Source: a virus. From it: a stretch of 35,708 nucleotides of DNA. Position 1 is the first letter of the stretch, and every line of letters starts with the position of its first letter. The stretch is from IMG/VR virus record IMGVR_UViG_3300030102_002442, positions 1 through 35,708 of that record; one strand, written 5' to 3'. The notes below the pieces were generated by a model, which searched no databases, was not told the DNA's origin, and saw only the letters and a list, made by a program, of their open reading frames with translations. The translations under genes were made by a program, and so were the position numbers. This document shows positions 15,387-20,661 of this stretch, one piece after another.

Positions 15387-15936
15387 TTTTACCCTCCATT
15401 GCGTTCTTTAGACTTGCTAATGCTTTTTCATATACATTAACATTAGTTCTAATTCCATTGCTATTGTTCTTTAACCAATTTCTAGCGTCTTTACTTAATA
15501 TGCCTTTATCAAGTGCTTGTTTTTCCAATCGGTTAAATTCCTCAATCTGCTTTATGGTTGGTGCTTTCATTTGAAAGTCCTCTGCTTCTACATCAGAATA
15601 AAAAGCGTTTTTACCATAGAGTCCTAATAATTTAAGACTTGCTCTTGCTTTACCACGTTTTTCTGCCATTGCCCAAAAATATTGGTTTTTGCAGTTCGTG
15701 TCATTTGCTTCACCAAAAGTAACTTCTTCAATTAAACCTAGTTCATCATTTTCTTGATATGCTCTAACTTTAATTGCTACTGCAGGTGAAACATCAAGAT
15801 TATCAGACATTTCAAACTTTATGTTTTCTGCTTCGATAATCTTTATCACTCCGTCAAAAGATATAATTTTGTTACCTCTTAAGCTCCAAAAGTCATCTTC
15901 ATCAAGATTGTATTTTTTTATTAAGTGTTCACTCAT
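15379..15936 (-). CDS. Candidate ssDNA-annealing recombinase
   Basis: A 185-residue protein. Motifs FWSLRGNKIISFDGVIKIIE, VTFGEAND, and AMAEKRGKARASLKLLGLYG followed by YSDVEAEDF recur in a phage family that sits next to replication initiators. The RGKARASLKLLG helix and its layout resemble Erf/Rad52-like annealing proteins, but the link is from memory. It would act in recombination-dependent replication along with the nuclease-like and phosphoesterase genes downstream. SD GGAGAG(G). Confidence 0.5.
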   Translation of the reverse strand: MSEHLIKKYNLDEDDFWSLRGNKIISFDGVIKIIEAENIKFEMSDNLDVSPAVAIKVRAYQENDELGLIEEVTFGEANDTNCKNQYFWAMAEKRGKARASLKLLGLYGKNAFYSDVEAEDFQMKAPTIKQIEEFNRLEKQALDKGILSKDARNWLKNNSNGIRTNVNVYEKALASLKNAMEGKNV

Positions 15937-15944
15937 TTCCTCTC

Positions 15945-16136
15945 CTAGAATAGTTGTTCATAAGTTTGTCCTGTCACATAACAGATAGCTAGTTTTTTAT
16001 CTTCTGGAATTTGTTGTTTGTCCTTCCAGATATAAACTATCTGACGTGATACATTTAATCTGGTCGCTAACCAACTAATAGGACGTTGATTTTCCTTAAG
16101 CCATAAGTCGACCATATACCAATCGTTATTTTCCAT
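15945..16136 (-). CDS. Cro/C1-type helix-turn-helix regulator
   Basis: A 63-residue protein with a single HTH, RPISWLATRLNVSRQIVYIW (residues 18-37) followed by KDKQQIPEDKKLAICYVTG, as in Cro-like/XRE proteins. It is a DNA-binding regulator, probably dimeric, of phage early promoters. A candidate operator is the TTGACA-N4-TGTCAA palindrome at 17003-17018. It overlaps the upstream gene by 11 bases. Confidence 0.75.
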   Translation of the reverse strand: MENNDWYMVDLWLKENQRPISWLATRLNVSRQIVYIWKDKQQIPEDKKLAICYVTGQTYEQLF

Positions 16137-16323
16137 TTTCCTCCCAACCTGTTTCTAAAGCAAGTGATATAACCTGCTTCTTTGACAAATGTGTTTGTGT
16201 TTGATAGTCAAAAAAGTTTCTTTGACTATCATCTTGATTTTCGATATAATACATCTCTGCAACATTATTAAGTCGCAGATGAAGTATCATTGAATTGATT
16301 TGCTTGTCCGAATATTCTTTCAT
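16126..16323 (-). CDS. Small hypothetical protein
   Basis: A 65-residue protein with a basic N-terminus and a C-terminal HTH-like segment (HLSKKQVISLALETGWEENG). It overlaps the start of the regulator gene. The SD GGAGG lies at the end of the preceding microprotein. Possibly a DNA-binding partner; not assigned to a family. Confidence 0.6.
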   Translation of the reverse strand: MKEYSDKQINSMILHLRLNNVAEMYYIENQDDSQRNFFDYQTQTHLSKKQVISLALETGWEENGK

Positions 16324-16412
16324 TAGTCCTCCAATTTATTGATTTGAACAATGCCTTCACGTATTAAACGAAATGCTACGTAAACACCTAATAATGCTCC
16401 CATAGTTTCCAT
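16323..16412 (-). CDS. 29-residue hydrophobic microprotein
   Basis: METMGALLGVYVAFRLIREG plus nine residues. It starts in a TAATG overlap with the gene upstream and stops in a TAATG overlap with the gene downstream, with no SD other than GAGG about nine bases upstream. The first 16 residues are hydrophobic. The double overlap supports a real gene. Function unknown. Confidence 0.5.
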   Translation of the reverse strand: METMGALLGVYVAFRLIREGIVQINKLED

Positions 16413-16621
16413 TATAATACCTCATATTCGTTTGATTTAATCTTCTTATCTTCAAACATTTCTAAAGTTATATTAGTCATCTTGTCAATGCCGTCAGTAT
16501 AACCTTTATTATAATAATCAGATTTAATCTGCTTGATTCGTTTTTCGTATGTCTTATTTAAATAGATTACCATTACTAGCAGAACTAGTGCCAATAATGC
16601 CTCTATGATTTCAATAGTCAT
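16412..16621 (-). CDS. Single-TM protein with basic tail
   Basis: A 69-residue protein with an N-terminal membrane segment (IIEALLALVLLVMVIYL), then a basic helix KTYEKRIKQIKSDYYNKGYT and an acidic end. N-out/C-in topology is suggested by the positive stop. The SD is AAGGAGAGG. Function unknown, possibly inner membrane or superinfection-related. Confidence 0.6.
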   Translation of the reverse strand: MTIEIIEALLALVLLVMVIYLNKTYEKRIKQIKSDYYNKGYTDGIDKMTNITLEMFEDKKIKSNEYEVL

Positions 16622-16833
16622 TTCCTCTCCTTGTTAGTTATAGGATTGTATCTCACATCAATCCAAACATCTATTTGTTCTACTTCTTTAAAATGTTTAA
16701 ATACCTCTATTGCTTTCTTTATTTGTTTAGTATTTGTTATATCATCTATATAGTGTAAATCTCCACCACTATCACTAAATAAGACTAACTGATAATCTCT
16801 ATTTAATGATTGAAACATTTCATCTAATTTCAT
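16618..16833 (-). CDS. Small hypothetical protein
   Basis: A 71-residue soluble alpha/beta protein (LVLFSDSGGDLHYIDDITNT). The leader TAACTAACAAGGAGAACAA has a strong SD and resembles the leader consensus of the next region upstream. It overlaps the following gene by ATGA. Function unknown. Confidence 0.6.
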   Translation of the reverse strand: MKLDEMFQSLNRDYQLVLFSDSGGDLHYIDDITNTKQIKKAIEVFKHFKEVEQIDVWIDVRYNPITNKERK

Positions 16834-17062
16834 TTGTTCTCCTTGTTAGTTATAAAATCTTGGGACGTAATTATAATGTGATTTAACTGATAGGGTATAT
16901 ATTAATGAGATATATGAAGATATAACTACGCCCCTAGTATTGATATAATTTATAATTTTGTTTTTCATTAAGTTTAGTAATTCGATATAATCTATAAATA
17001 ATTTGACATTTCTGTCAAGTATAAAAATAAATAATTGTTTTTTACGAGATAATAATATAATT
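16834..17062. other. A+T-rich spacer with minus-strand promoter
   Basis: About 230 bases between early gene block and replication operon. An open frame here reads through but is Ile/Tyr/Asn-rich, starts at TTG and has no SD, so I do not call it. The stretch holds a candidate promoter and palindrome (next entry). Confidence 0.5.
16990..17018 (-). promoter_or_regulatory. Promoter with palindromic operator
   Basis: On the minus strand a perfect -35 TTGACA (17018-17013) is followed by TATAGA or TAGATT at 16-18 bases. The -35 is one arm of a perfect palindrome, TTGACA-GAAA-TGTCAA (17003-17018), so a repressor bound there would block polymerase. It would drive the replication operon starting at 16833. 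The Cro-like protein at 15945 is the obvious candidate partner. Confidence 0.5.
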
Positions 17063-17092
17063 TCAACAAAGTAATTCAAAGAGTTTTTTCAT
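17063..17092 (-). CDS. Nine-codon leader ORF or decayed gene
   Basis: MKKLFELLC then stop. It follows a normal leader (AACCTAAC, then AAAGGAAAGAG), yet the ORF closes after nine codons. The ATG lies in the loop of a 7-bp hairpin (17078-17084 with 17093-17099). It may be a leader peptide or the remains of a small gene. Confidence 0.3.
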   Translation of the reverse strand: MKKLFELLC

Positions 17093-17146
17093 ACTCTTTC
17101 CTTTCTTTGTTAGGTTGAAAATAGGGGAAATATATTCCCCTATTTT
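17093..17146 (-). terminator. Inter-gene hairpin plus CAACCTAAC leader
   Basis: A strong hairpin, ATAGGGGAA (17121-17129) with TTCCCCTAT (17135-17143), extended by A/T pairs to 17118-17146. It follows the stop of the gene at 17148 almost directly. The U-rich far side fits a rho-independent terminator on the minus strand. TTCAACCTAACAAAG follows, a variant of the region's leader. Confidence 0.6.
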
Positions 17147-17147
17147 T

Positions 17148-17354
17148 TTACAAGTCAACTTCTTTTATAAGTTCCAAAATATCAGAAACTTTATTTTTCA
17201 TTGAATCAAATTTAGCAAATTTATCATCTGCGATATTATGAATCGTTGTAGGTTTTGACCTGCTCCAAGACGCCCAATCCATTTTTTCATCTTCAAGAGA
17301 TAAAGAAACAGAACGCAAAGCGTCTACTATTGTTATTAGGTTTTTAACTTTCAT
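17148..17354 (-). CDS. Small hypothetical early protein
   Basis: A 68-residue protein, mainly helical (MKVKNLITIVDALRSVSLSL, then a Trp-rich turn WASWSR). The SD is GGAGG in the shared leader. The stop is next to a hairpin. Function unknown; position suggests an early host-takeover gene. Confidence 0.65.
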   Translation of the reverse strand: MKVKNLITIVDALRSVSLSLEDEKMDWASWSRSKPTTIHNIADDKFAKFDSMKNKVSDILELIKEVDL

Positions 17355-17412
17355 TATTCCTCCGTAGGTTGTTTATAAAAAACTTGCCTTCCCATATTAC
17401 AGGGAAGGACTT
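17355..17412 (-). promoter_or_regulatory. Inter-gene hairpin and AACCTACGGAGG leader
   Basis: CCTTCCC/GGGAAGG stem at 17387-17393 and 17402-17408, flanked by AAGT on the 5' side and GCAAG-TTTTTT on the 3' side (minus strand), then CAACCTACGGAGG and ATG. It is both a terminator-like structure and the SD leader for 17148-17354. Confidence 0.7.
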
Positions 17413-17414
17413 TT

Positions 17415-17672
17415 TTATTTTACTTTGATAACAAATTCGTTCATATTTGCTTGTAAATCTTCACAAGCGTCTTCATCATCAGCATCAAAGCACTCTGAAG
17501 CGTTTAGAGTCCAACACTCCCAATTTTCACAAACTCTATCTGACCAATGATATTCATTAGCGTCATTGTGAACATAAAAAGTGTCAACATCATCTAAACA
17601 TAAATGACATTGTATTGTTGGCTCATCAACATCAAAAGAGTTAAATGTTCCAACTGCTCTGTATTTACTCAT
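17415..17672 (-). CDS. Acidic Cys-containing early protein
   Basis: An 85-residue, strongly acidic protein with CHLC (about residues 22-25), CENWEC and further Cys; a zinc site is possible. The Asp/Glu-rich tail (DADDEDACEDLQ) may mimic DNA. It starts MSKYRAV, like the MSKYKKI start of the next gene upstream. Function unknown. Confidence 0.65.
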   Translation of the reverse strand: MSKYRAVGTFNSFDVDEPTIQCHLCLDDVDTFYVHNDANEYHWSDRVCENWECWTLNASECFDADDEDACEDLQANMNEFVIKVK

Positions 17673-17772
17673 TATTATTCCTCCATTAGGTTGTTAAGAA
17701 ATGTTGCCCCTAGTCAATTATAATAACTAGGGGACTTGTCCAACCCTAACGGACTATATTAATCTTATTTTG
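17673..17772 (-). promoter_or_regulatory. Double hairpin leader
   Basis: The first element upstream is a stem CCAACCTAAC with GTTAGGGTTGG (one bulge, 17732-17782 region). The second is the regular hairpin CCCCTAGT/ACTAGGGG (17707-17714, 17726-17733). CAACCTAATGGAGG and ATG follow. It is the only cassette with two hairpins, the first using the leader motif itself as an arm. Confidence 0.6.
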
Positions 17773-17988
17773 TTAGGTTGGTTGTTGATTTAAAGCGTCG
17801 TTGATTTGTCGAAGAACTGCTTCTGCTTGTTCTATTTCAATTTCAAGCATAGTATATTCTTCTCTCTCTTGGTCATAATACCTGCCGTCGTATCCTTTAA
17901 AGTGTTCTTCCATTATTCTCTCATTGCACTTTATAGTTGTTTCACAACTTTTTTGAATTGACTCAACTATCTTTTTGTATTTACTCAT
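17773..17988 (-). CDS. Helical early protein
   Basis: A 71-residue protein, largely coiled-coil-like (IVESIQKSCETTIKCNERIM ... IEIEQAEAVLRQINDALN). Two Cys, no TM. Strong SD in the shared leader. Function unknown. Confidence 0.65.
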   Translation of the reverse strand: MSKYKKIVESIQKSCETTIKCNERIMEEHFKGYDGRYYDQEREEYTMLEIEIEQAEAVLRQINDALNQQPT

Positions 17989-18046
17989 TATTATCCTCCA
18001 TTAGGTTATTAAGAAAACTTGCCCCTGCTAATATAACAGGGGACTT
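17989..18046 (-). promoter_or_regulatory. Inter-gene hairpin and AACCTAATGGAGG leader
   Basis: CCCCTG/CAGGGG (18022-18027, 18037-18042), with AAGT on the 5' side and GCAAGTTTT on the 3' side, then TTAATAACCTAATGGAGG before the gene at 17773-17988. Confidence 0.7.
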
Positions 18047-18048
18047 TA

Positions 18049-18282
18049 TTAAGTTATAATATCATCTTCAAACTGAATCACTAAATCCATTGTCTGAACA
18101 TTATCATCTTTATAACTATTATTATCTTTATAAATTGATTCGGTTTTTATTGTTATATCTGATAAATCAGTATATTGATAATCATCAAGATAAAAACCCT
18201 TATGTTGAAATAATACATCAACATCATCATTTATTTGATTTTGAAACTGCGTCAAAACCTCAATCAGTTTTTTTAGTTTCAT
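18049..18282 (-). CDS. Acidic early protein
   Basis: A 77-residue acidic protein with an N-terminal amphipathic helix (LKKLIEVLTQFQNQINDDVD) and an Asp/Tyr-rich second half. This arrangement (Leu-rich helix, then DVLF...) is common in phage proteins of unknown function. SD GGAGG in the shared leader. Confidence 0.65.
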   Translation of the reverse strand: MKLKKLIEVLTQFQNQINDDVDVLFQHKGFYLDDYQYTDLSDITIKTESIYKDNNSYKDDNVQTMDLVIQFEDDIIT

Positions 18283-18345
18283 ATTATCCTCCGTTAGGTT
18301 ATTAAAGAAATTTTGCCTAGCGTTCCACGTGAAACGCTAGGACTT
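18283..18345 (-). promoter_or_regulatory. Inter-gene hairpin with embedded parS-like site 1
   Basis: A 9-bp stem CCTAGCGTT/AACGCTAGG (18316-18324, 18333-18341). Its core GTTCCACGTGAAAC (18322-18335, plus strand) is a textbook ParB-binding parS core (consensus TGTTNCACGTGAAACA), with 14 of 16 bases. TTAATAACCTAACGGAGG and the start follow. It may work as RNA hairpin, as DNA site or both. Confidence 0.75.
18321..18336. other. parS: parS-like site 1
   Basis: CGTTCCACGTGAAACG. It differs from TGTTCCACGTGAAACA only at the outermost base on each side. See findings. Confidence 0.7.
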
Positions 18346-18348
18346 TAT

Positions 18349-18870
18349 TTAATACCAACGTCCGTTGGTTTCAATATAGACGCCATTATCTTTATAGTCT
18401 GAGCCGATAATAATAGTTCCGTTATCAAATCCAACATTAAATGGATTTTTAAACGTTCTAAAATACATATCGTCATCTATTTTTGATTGGTCTATATCAT
18501 CTATTAATACTGCTCCGATTGAGCCACTATCAACAGGTAAACTTGCAACTGTGTTTTCGCTTTTATATAGTTTAACACTGTATTGACCGTCGCCGTGTTG
18601 CGTCCCAAAATTAGCAACTTGCACAACTTTTCCTGTTTTAGATTTTAAGTGAAATACACCTTCAAATCTAATATAGTCTTGTTCTTTTATATCATAGTCG
18701 TATCTTATTGGAAAAGATAAACTGTGTAAGTCCTGATATAATTCTTCGTCCAAGATATAACACAAGTCACCGATATAATAACGTCCTTCAGGCATTATTA
18801 TACTTTCCGTGTATTTTTTGGGATTTTGTCCAGGGTTTAAGCTTTCCTGTTTAAAGTTCCTTAGTATCAT
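18349..18870 (-). CDS. Phage protein of the 'GRYYIGDLCY' family
   Basis: A 173-residue protein. The block IIMPEGRYYIGDLCYILDEE, then GTQHGDGQYSV and VDSGSIGAVLIDDID, is a pattern that recurs in many unannotated phage genes. It is an all-beta-like domain with no known enzyme motif. The C-terminus (DYKDNGVYIETNGRWY) is probably a beta hairpin. It is the largest gene of the early cassette series. Function unknown. Confidence 0.7.
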   Translation of the reverse strand: MILRNFKQESLNPGQNPKKYTESIIMPEGRYYIGDLCYILDEELYQDLHSLSFPIRYDYDIKEQDYIRFEGVFHLKSKTGKVVQVANFGTQHGDGQYSVKLYKSENTVASLPVDSGSIGAVLIDDIDQSKIDDDMYFRTFKNPFNVGFDNGTIIIGSDYKDNGVYIETNGRWY

Positions 18871-18929
18871 TTTATTTCCTCCGTTAGGTTGTTAAAGAAA
18901 ATTTGCCCCCTATTGCTAGGGGGACTTTT
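18871..18929 (-). promoter_or_regulatory. Inter-gene hairpin and AACCTAACGGAGG leader
   Basis: CCCCCTA/TAGGGGG (18906-18912, 18917-18923), with AAAAGT before and GCAAATTTT after on the minus strand. AACAACCTAACGGAGG leads into the gene at 18349-18870. Confidence 0.7.
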
Positions 18930-19220
18930 TTATTTATTCACAATAGCGTTTTTAAGTTGCATTGTGTCCATTTCTACAAATTCAAGTTGACCAAGCCAAG
19001 ATATATCTGGTTTGGATTGTGTCATCTGTTTTGAAGTGGTAACGCTATATTTATCCGTGTTTTTTACCCAAGTACCATTGATACAAGCATAAATTGGGAA
19101 GTGATAGCCGTAAGAATATACAACATAATTTCCGTTTACAATCTCGGCAAATAAATTATTTGCTTGGAAAGTTTCACGCCTTGTTGTGTGTTCGTGGCTT
19201 TTTGCGTTTGTTGTTCTCAT
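18930..19220 (-). CDS. DUF8033-like early protein
   Basis: A 96-residue protein. GNYVVYSYGYHFPIYACING, W, N, DKYSVTTSKQMTQ matches a small domain (YVVYSYG-x-HFP ... KYS-TTSKH-Q) frequent in phages and plasmids; I believe it is DUF8033, from memory. No catalytic residues are known. SD GGAGG in the shared leader. Confidence 0.65.
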   Translation of the reverse strand: MRTTNAKSHEHTTRRETFQANNLFAEIVNGNYVVYSYGYHFPIYACINGTWVKNTDKYSVTTSKQMTQSKPDISWLGQLEFVEMDTMQLKNAIVNK

Positions 19221-19280
19221 TGTATTTCCTCCATTAGGTTATTAAAAAAACTTGCCCCCTAGTTATATTCTAGGGGGGCT
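19221..19280 (-). promoter_or_regulatory. Inter-gene hairpin overlapping the upstream stop
   Basis: CCCCCTAG/CTAGGGGG (19255-19262, 19270-19277). The stop TAG of the upstream gene (19259) lies inside the stem, so a ribosome finishing that gene would melt it. The leader TTAATAACCTAATGGAGG follows. Confidence 0.7.
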
Positions 19281-19453
19281 TTTTCAAAAGACAACACGGC
19301 AGAATCTAAGCCAAAATTTTGATAGACTAATTTCCAATTAGAATATTTTTTATCTATCAAATCTGCTACTATATTTTCTTCGTGTCTACGGAATCTAATA
19401 ATATGTATTATATTTTCGTTTCCGTGTTTTTGACGTGTTTTCGTGATTGTCAT
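19259..19453 (-). CDS. Small basic early protein
   Basis: A 64-residue protein. HGNENIIHIIRFRRHEENIV suggests a strand-helix alpha/beta fold. It ends inside the following hairpin, and its stop codon is part of the stem. Function unknown. Confidence 0.65.
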   Translation of the reverse strand: MTITKTRQKHGNENIIHIIRFRRHEENIVADLIDKKYSNWKLVYQNFGLDSAVLSFEKAPLEYN

Positions 19454-19511
19454 TTTTCCTCCATTAGGTTGTGAAAATTTGCCTGACGTTTCACGTGAAA
19501 CATCAGGACTT
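19454..19511 (-). promoter_or_regulatory. Inter-gene hairpin formed by parS-like site 2
   Basis: A stem of 13 bp, CCTGA-C-GTTTCAC with GTGAAAC-A-TCAGG (19482-19507), built around the perfect core GTTTCACGTGAAAC (19488-19501). One C/A mismatch becomes a U-G wobble in the minus-strand RNA. CACAACCTAATGGAGG follows. Confidence 0.75.
19487..19502. other. parS: parS-like site 2
   Basis: CGTTTCACGTGAAACA, 15 of 16 to the universal TGTTTCACGTGAAACA. See findings. Confidence 0.75.
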
Positions 19512-19513
19512 TT

Positions 19514-19747
19514 TTATATACTGCGCTGTTTGTTGTTTAACCAATTGATAACTAATTCTGCCATAACTTTATTTATGACATCTTGTAAAGCATAATTATT
19601 TTTTACAAGTTCTGACGCTTTATATTGAATCATACTTTTGTAAAATTCTGTTTTTGCGTCTGCGTTTTCAATTTCCATATCTTCGAAATATTCATCAAGA
19701 ATATGGTTAAAGTACTCGTGTTCAAACACGCTGTCTATTTGTTTCAT
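19514..19747 (-). CDS. First early protein, acidic and helical
   Basis: A 77-residue protein (FEHEYFNHILDEYFEDMEIE, then MIQYKASELVKNN). It is the first gene after the control region and so probably the earliest made. Its leader has AACCCTAACAAAGG in place of AACCTAAYGGAGG. Function unknown. Confidence 0.65.
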   Translation of the reverse strand: MKQIDSVFEHEYFNHILDEYFEDMEIENADAKTEFYKSMIQYKASELVKNNYALQDVINKVMAELVINWLNNKQRSI

Positions 19748-19840
19748 TGTATTTCCTTTGTTAGGGTTAAAAAATCTTTAAGGGGGGCGTTTTCTGTTGC
19801 CGAAGCAATTACTTACCCCCCCACCTTTTAGGAAGGGGTT
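19748..19840 (-). promoter_or_regulatory. Attenuator-like leader with two alternative hairpins
   Basis: Two hairpins share the same G tract in the minus-strand RNA. One pairs CCCC (minus strand of 19835-19838) with GGGG at about 19819-19822. The other pairs the G tract (19816-19822) with the CCCCCC at 19782-19787 and is followed by an A-GA-T6 tract, like a terminator. Its loop carries TTGC-TTCG-GCAA (19797-19808). This is the layout of an antiterminator/terminator switch. Confidence 0.5.
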
Positions 19841-19850
19841 AAATGAATTG

Positions 19851-19896
19851 TCCTTAGTTTTTCAGAAGCATTTGTTTACGCCTTGAGAACCTGTAG
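19851..19896 (-). ncRNA. Structured leader with preQ1-I-like sequence blocks
   Basis: The minus strand has AGGTTCT and, after a hairpin (GCGT/ATGC), the block AAAAACTAAGGA. Both resemble the ends of the Bacillus preQ1-I aptamer (AGGTTCTAG ... AAAAAACTAAGGA, from memory). The middle differs from the canonical aptamer. It precedes the attenuator-like region. Tentative. Confidence 0.3.
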
Positions 19897-19919
19897 AAGC
19901 GTTCAGCGTTTATCTTCCT

Positions 19920-19976
19920 GTACTCCAAATTGTCAATAATACCCTATAATTTAAAGGTTCTTATTTACAATGTCAA
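19920..19976 (-). promoter_or_regulatory. Tandem minus-strand early promoters
   Basis: Two perfect TTGACA -35 boxes on the minus strand (19976-19971 and 19936-19931). The first has TAAATT at 17 bases (19953-19948); the second has GATAAA at 16 bases. They would give leaders of about 170-200 bases before the gene at 19747. Confidence 0.5.
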
Positions 19977-20046
19977 GTAATTTTACAAGATTGTTAAATG
20001 ATTTATTTTAGGGGTTAGTTTTAGCAATTGACCGCCCCACCCTTTC

Positions 20047-20062
20047 CGTTTCACGTGAAACG
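20047..20062. other. parS: parS-like site 3
   Basis: CGTTTCACGTGAAACG with the perfect core GTTTCACGTGAAAC (20048-20061). It lies in non-coding DNA between the early promoters and the repeat array, with short CCTT/AAGG arms outside it. There is no gene next to it, so it cannot be explained as a terminator of a gene. Confidence 0.75.
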
Positions 20063-20090
20063 TTTTAAGGTCTTTTTTGCTAGGTTGACG

Positions 20091-20194
20091 AATTATACAT
20101 AATTCTTTTTAGATGTTTTGTTGATTTTGAATTATACATAATTCTGTGCTTGTGATTTCTTTCAATTATACATAATTCTGCAATTATACATAAT
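20091..20194. repeat. Four near-palindromic repeats (iteron/operator array)
   Basis: AATTATACATAATTC at 20091, 20130 and 20164, and AATTATACATAAT at 20182. Each is an inverted repeat AATTAT-AC-ATAATT. Spacing is 39, 34 and 18 bases. The core TTATACATA matches the DnaA box TTATCCACA at 7 of 9. They are likely sites for a dimeric protein, either the replication initiator (origin) or a repressor. DNA around 20255-20330 is extremely A+T-rich, as in unwinding elements. Confidence 0.7.
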
Positions 20195-20406
20195 CAGGGT
20201 ATAGGGTGGATTTTACCTTTCAGCAGGTTTGTACCAGCATTCCTTGCAAAGTATCAACTAATGACTAAATAGTAATAATTTAATACTATAATATTTAGAA
20301 TCAAGATTTAAAAAAATTCCTCTAAATGACTAGTATTGCTAAACTTACAGGAATATTACTGCACTAATTTTTTGTCGGTTTTTTACTAGATTGCAAATCC
20401 TAATTT
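20195..20406. other. A+T-rich non-coding segment, possible unwinding region
   Basis: No gene on either strand. It includes a very A+T-rich run with a small inverted repeat TAGTA/TACTA near 20270. It sits between the repeat array and the plus-strand promoter, which fits an origin or divergent control region. Confidence 0.4.
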
Positions 20407-20435
20407 TTGAGGGTTTTTATTAGTATTTATATAAC
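20407..20435 (+). promoter_or_regulatory. Plus-strand promoter
   Basis: TTGAGG (20407-20412), a 17-base spacer and TATAAC (20430-20435). Transcription would start near 20442, about 15 bases before the ATG, leaving hardly any leader; no SD is seen before that ATG. Confidence 0.5.
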
Positions 20436-20456
20436 TTTATTGTTTAAATTGGGTTT

Positions 20457-20660
20457 ATGCCAAGATATGATTATAAATGTTTAGAATGTGACAAGGTGTT
20501 TGAGGTTGTTCAAAAGATGACTGATGACGCTTTAGAACTTTGCCTATGTAAAGATGAGCAATTCTTAGTAAAAAGATTGCCAAATGTACCTAAATTGGTC
20601 ATAAATAGTAAAAGTTCAATGTCAGATAGAGCATTACGTAAAGAATTAGACATCGATTAA
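20457..20660 (+). CDS. FmdB-like zinc-ribbon protein
   Basis: A 67-residue protein starting MPRYDYKCLECDKVFEVVQK, the classic N-terminus of the FmdB/CxxC_CxxC_SSSS family. It has C8 and C11, and C29 and C31 as the second pair. This is probably a small regulatory zinc ribbon. It is the first plus-strand gene after the control region and nearly leaderless. Confidence 0.8.
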   Translation: MPRYDYKCLECDKVFEVVQKMTDDALELCLCKDEQFLVKRLPNVPKLVINSKSSMSDRALRKELDID

Positions 20661-20661
20661 C

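Noticed and set aside
16846-17079. A 77-codon minus-strand frame in the spacer
   Set aside because: TTG start without SD, Ile/Tyr/Asn-rich low-complexity composition, and it runs across a promoter-like palindrome.
19170-19182. A fourth parS-like half site (GTTTCACGCC)
   Set aside because: Only one half of the palindrome is present and it is inside a coding region; probably chance.
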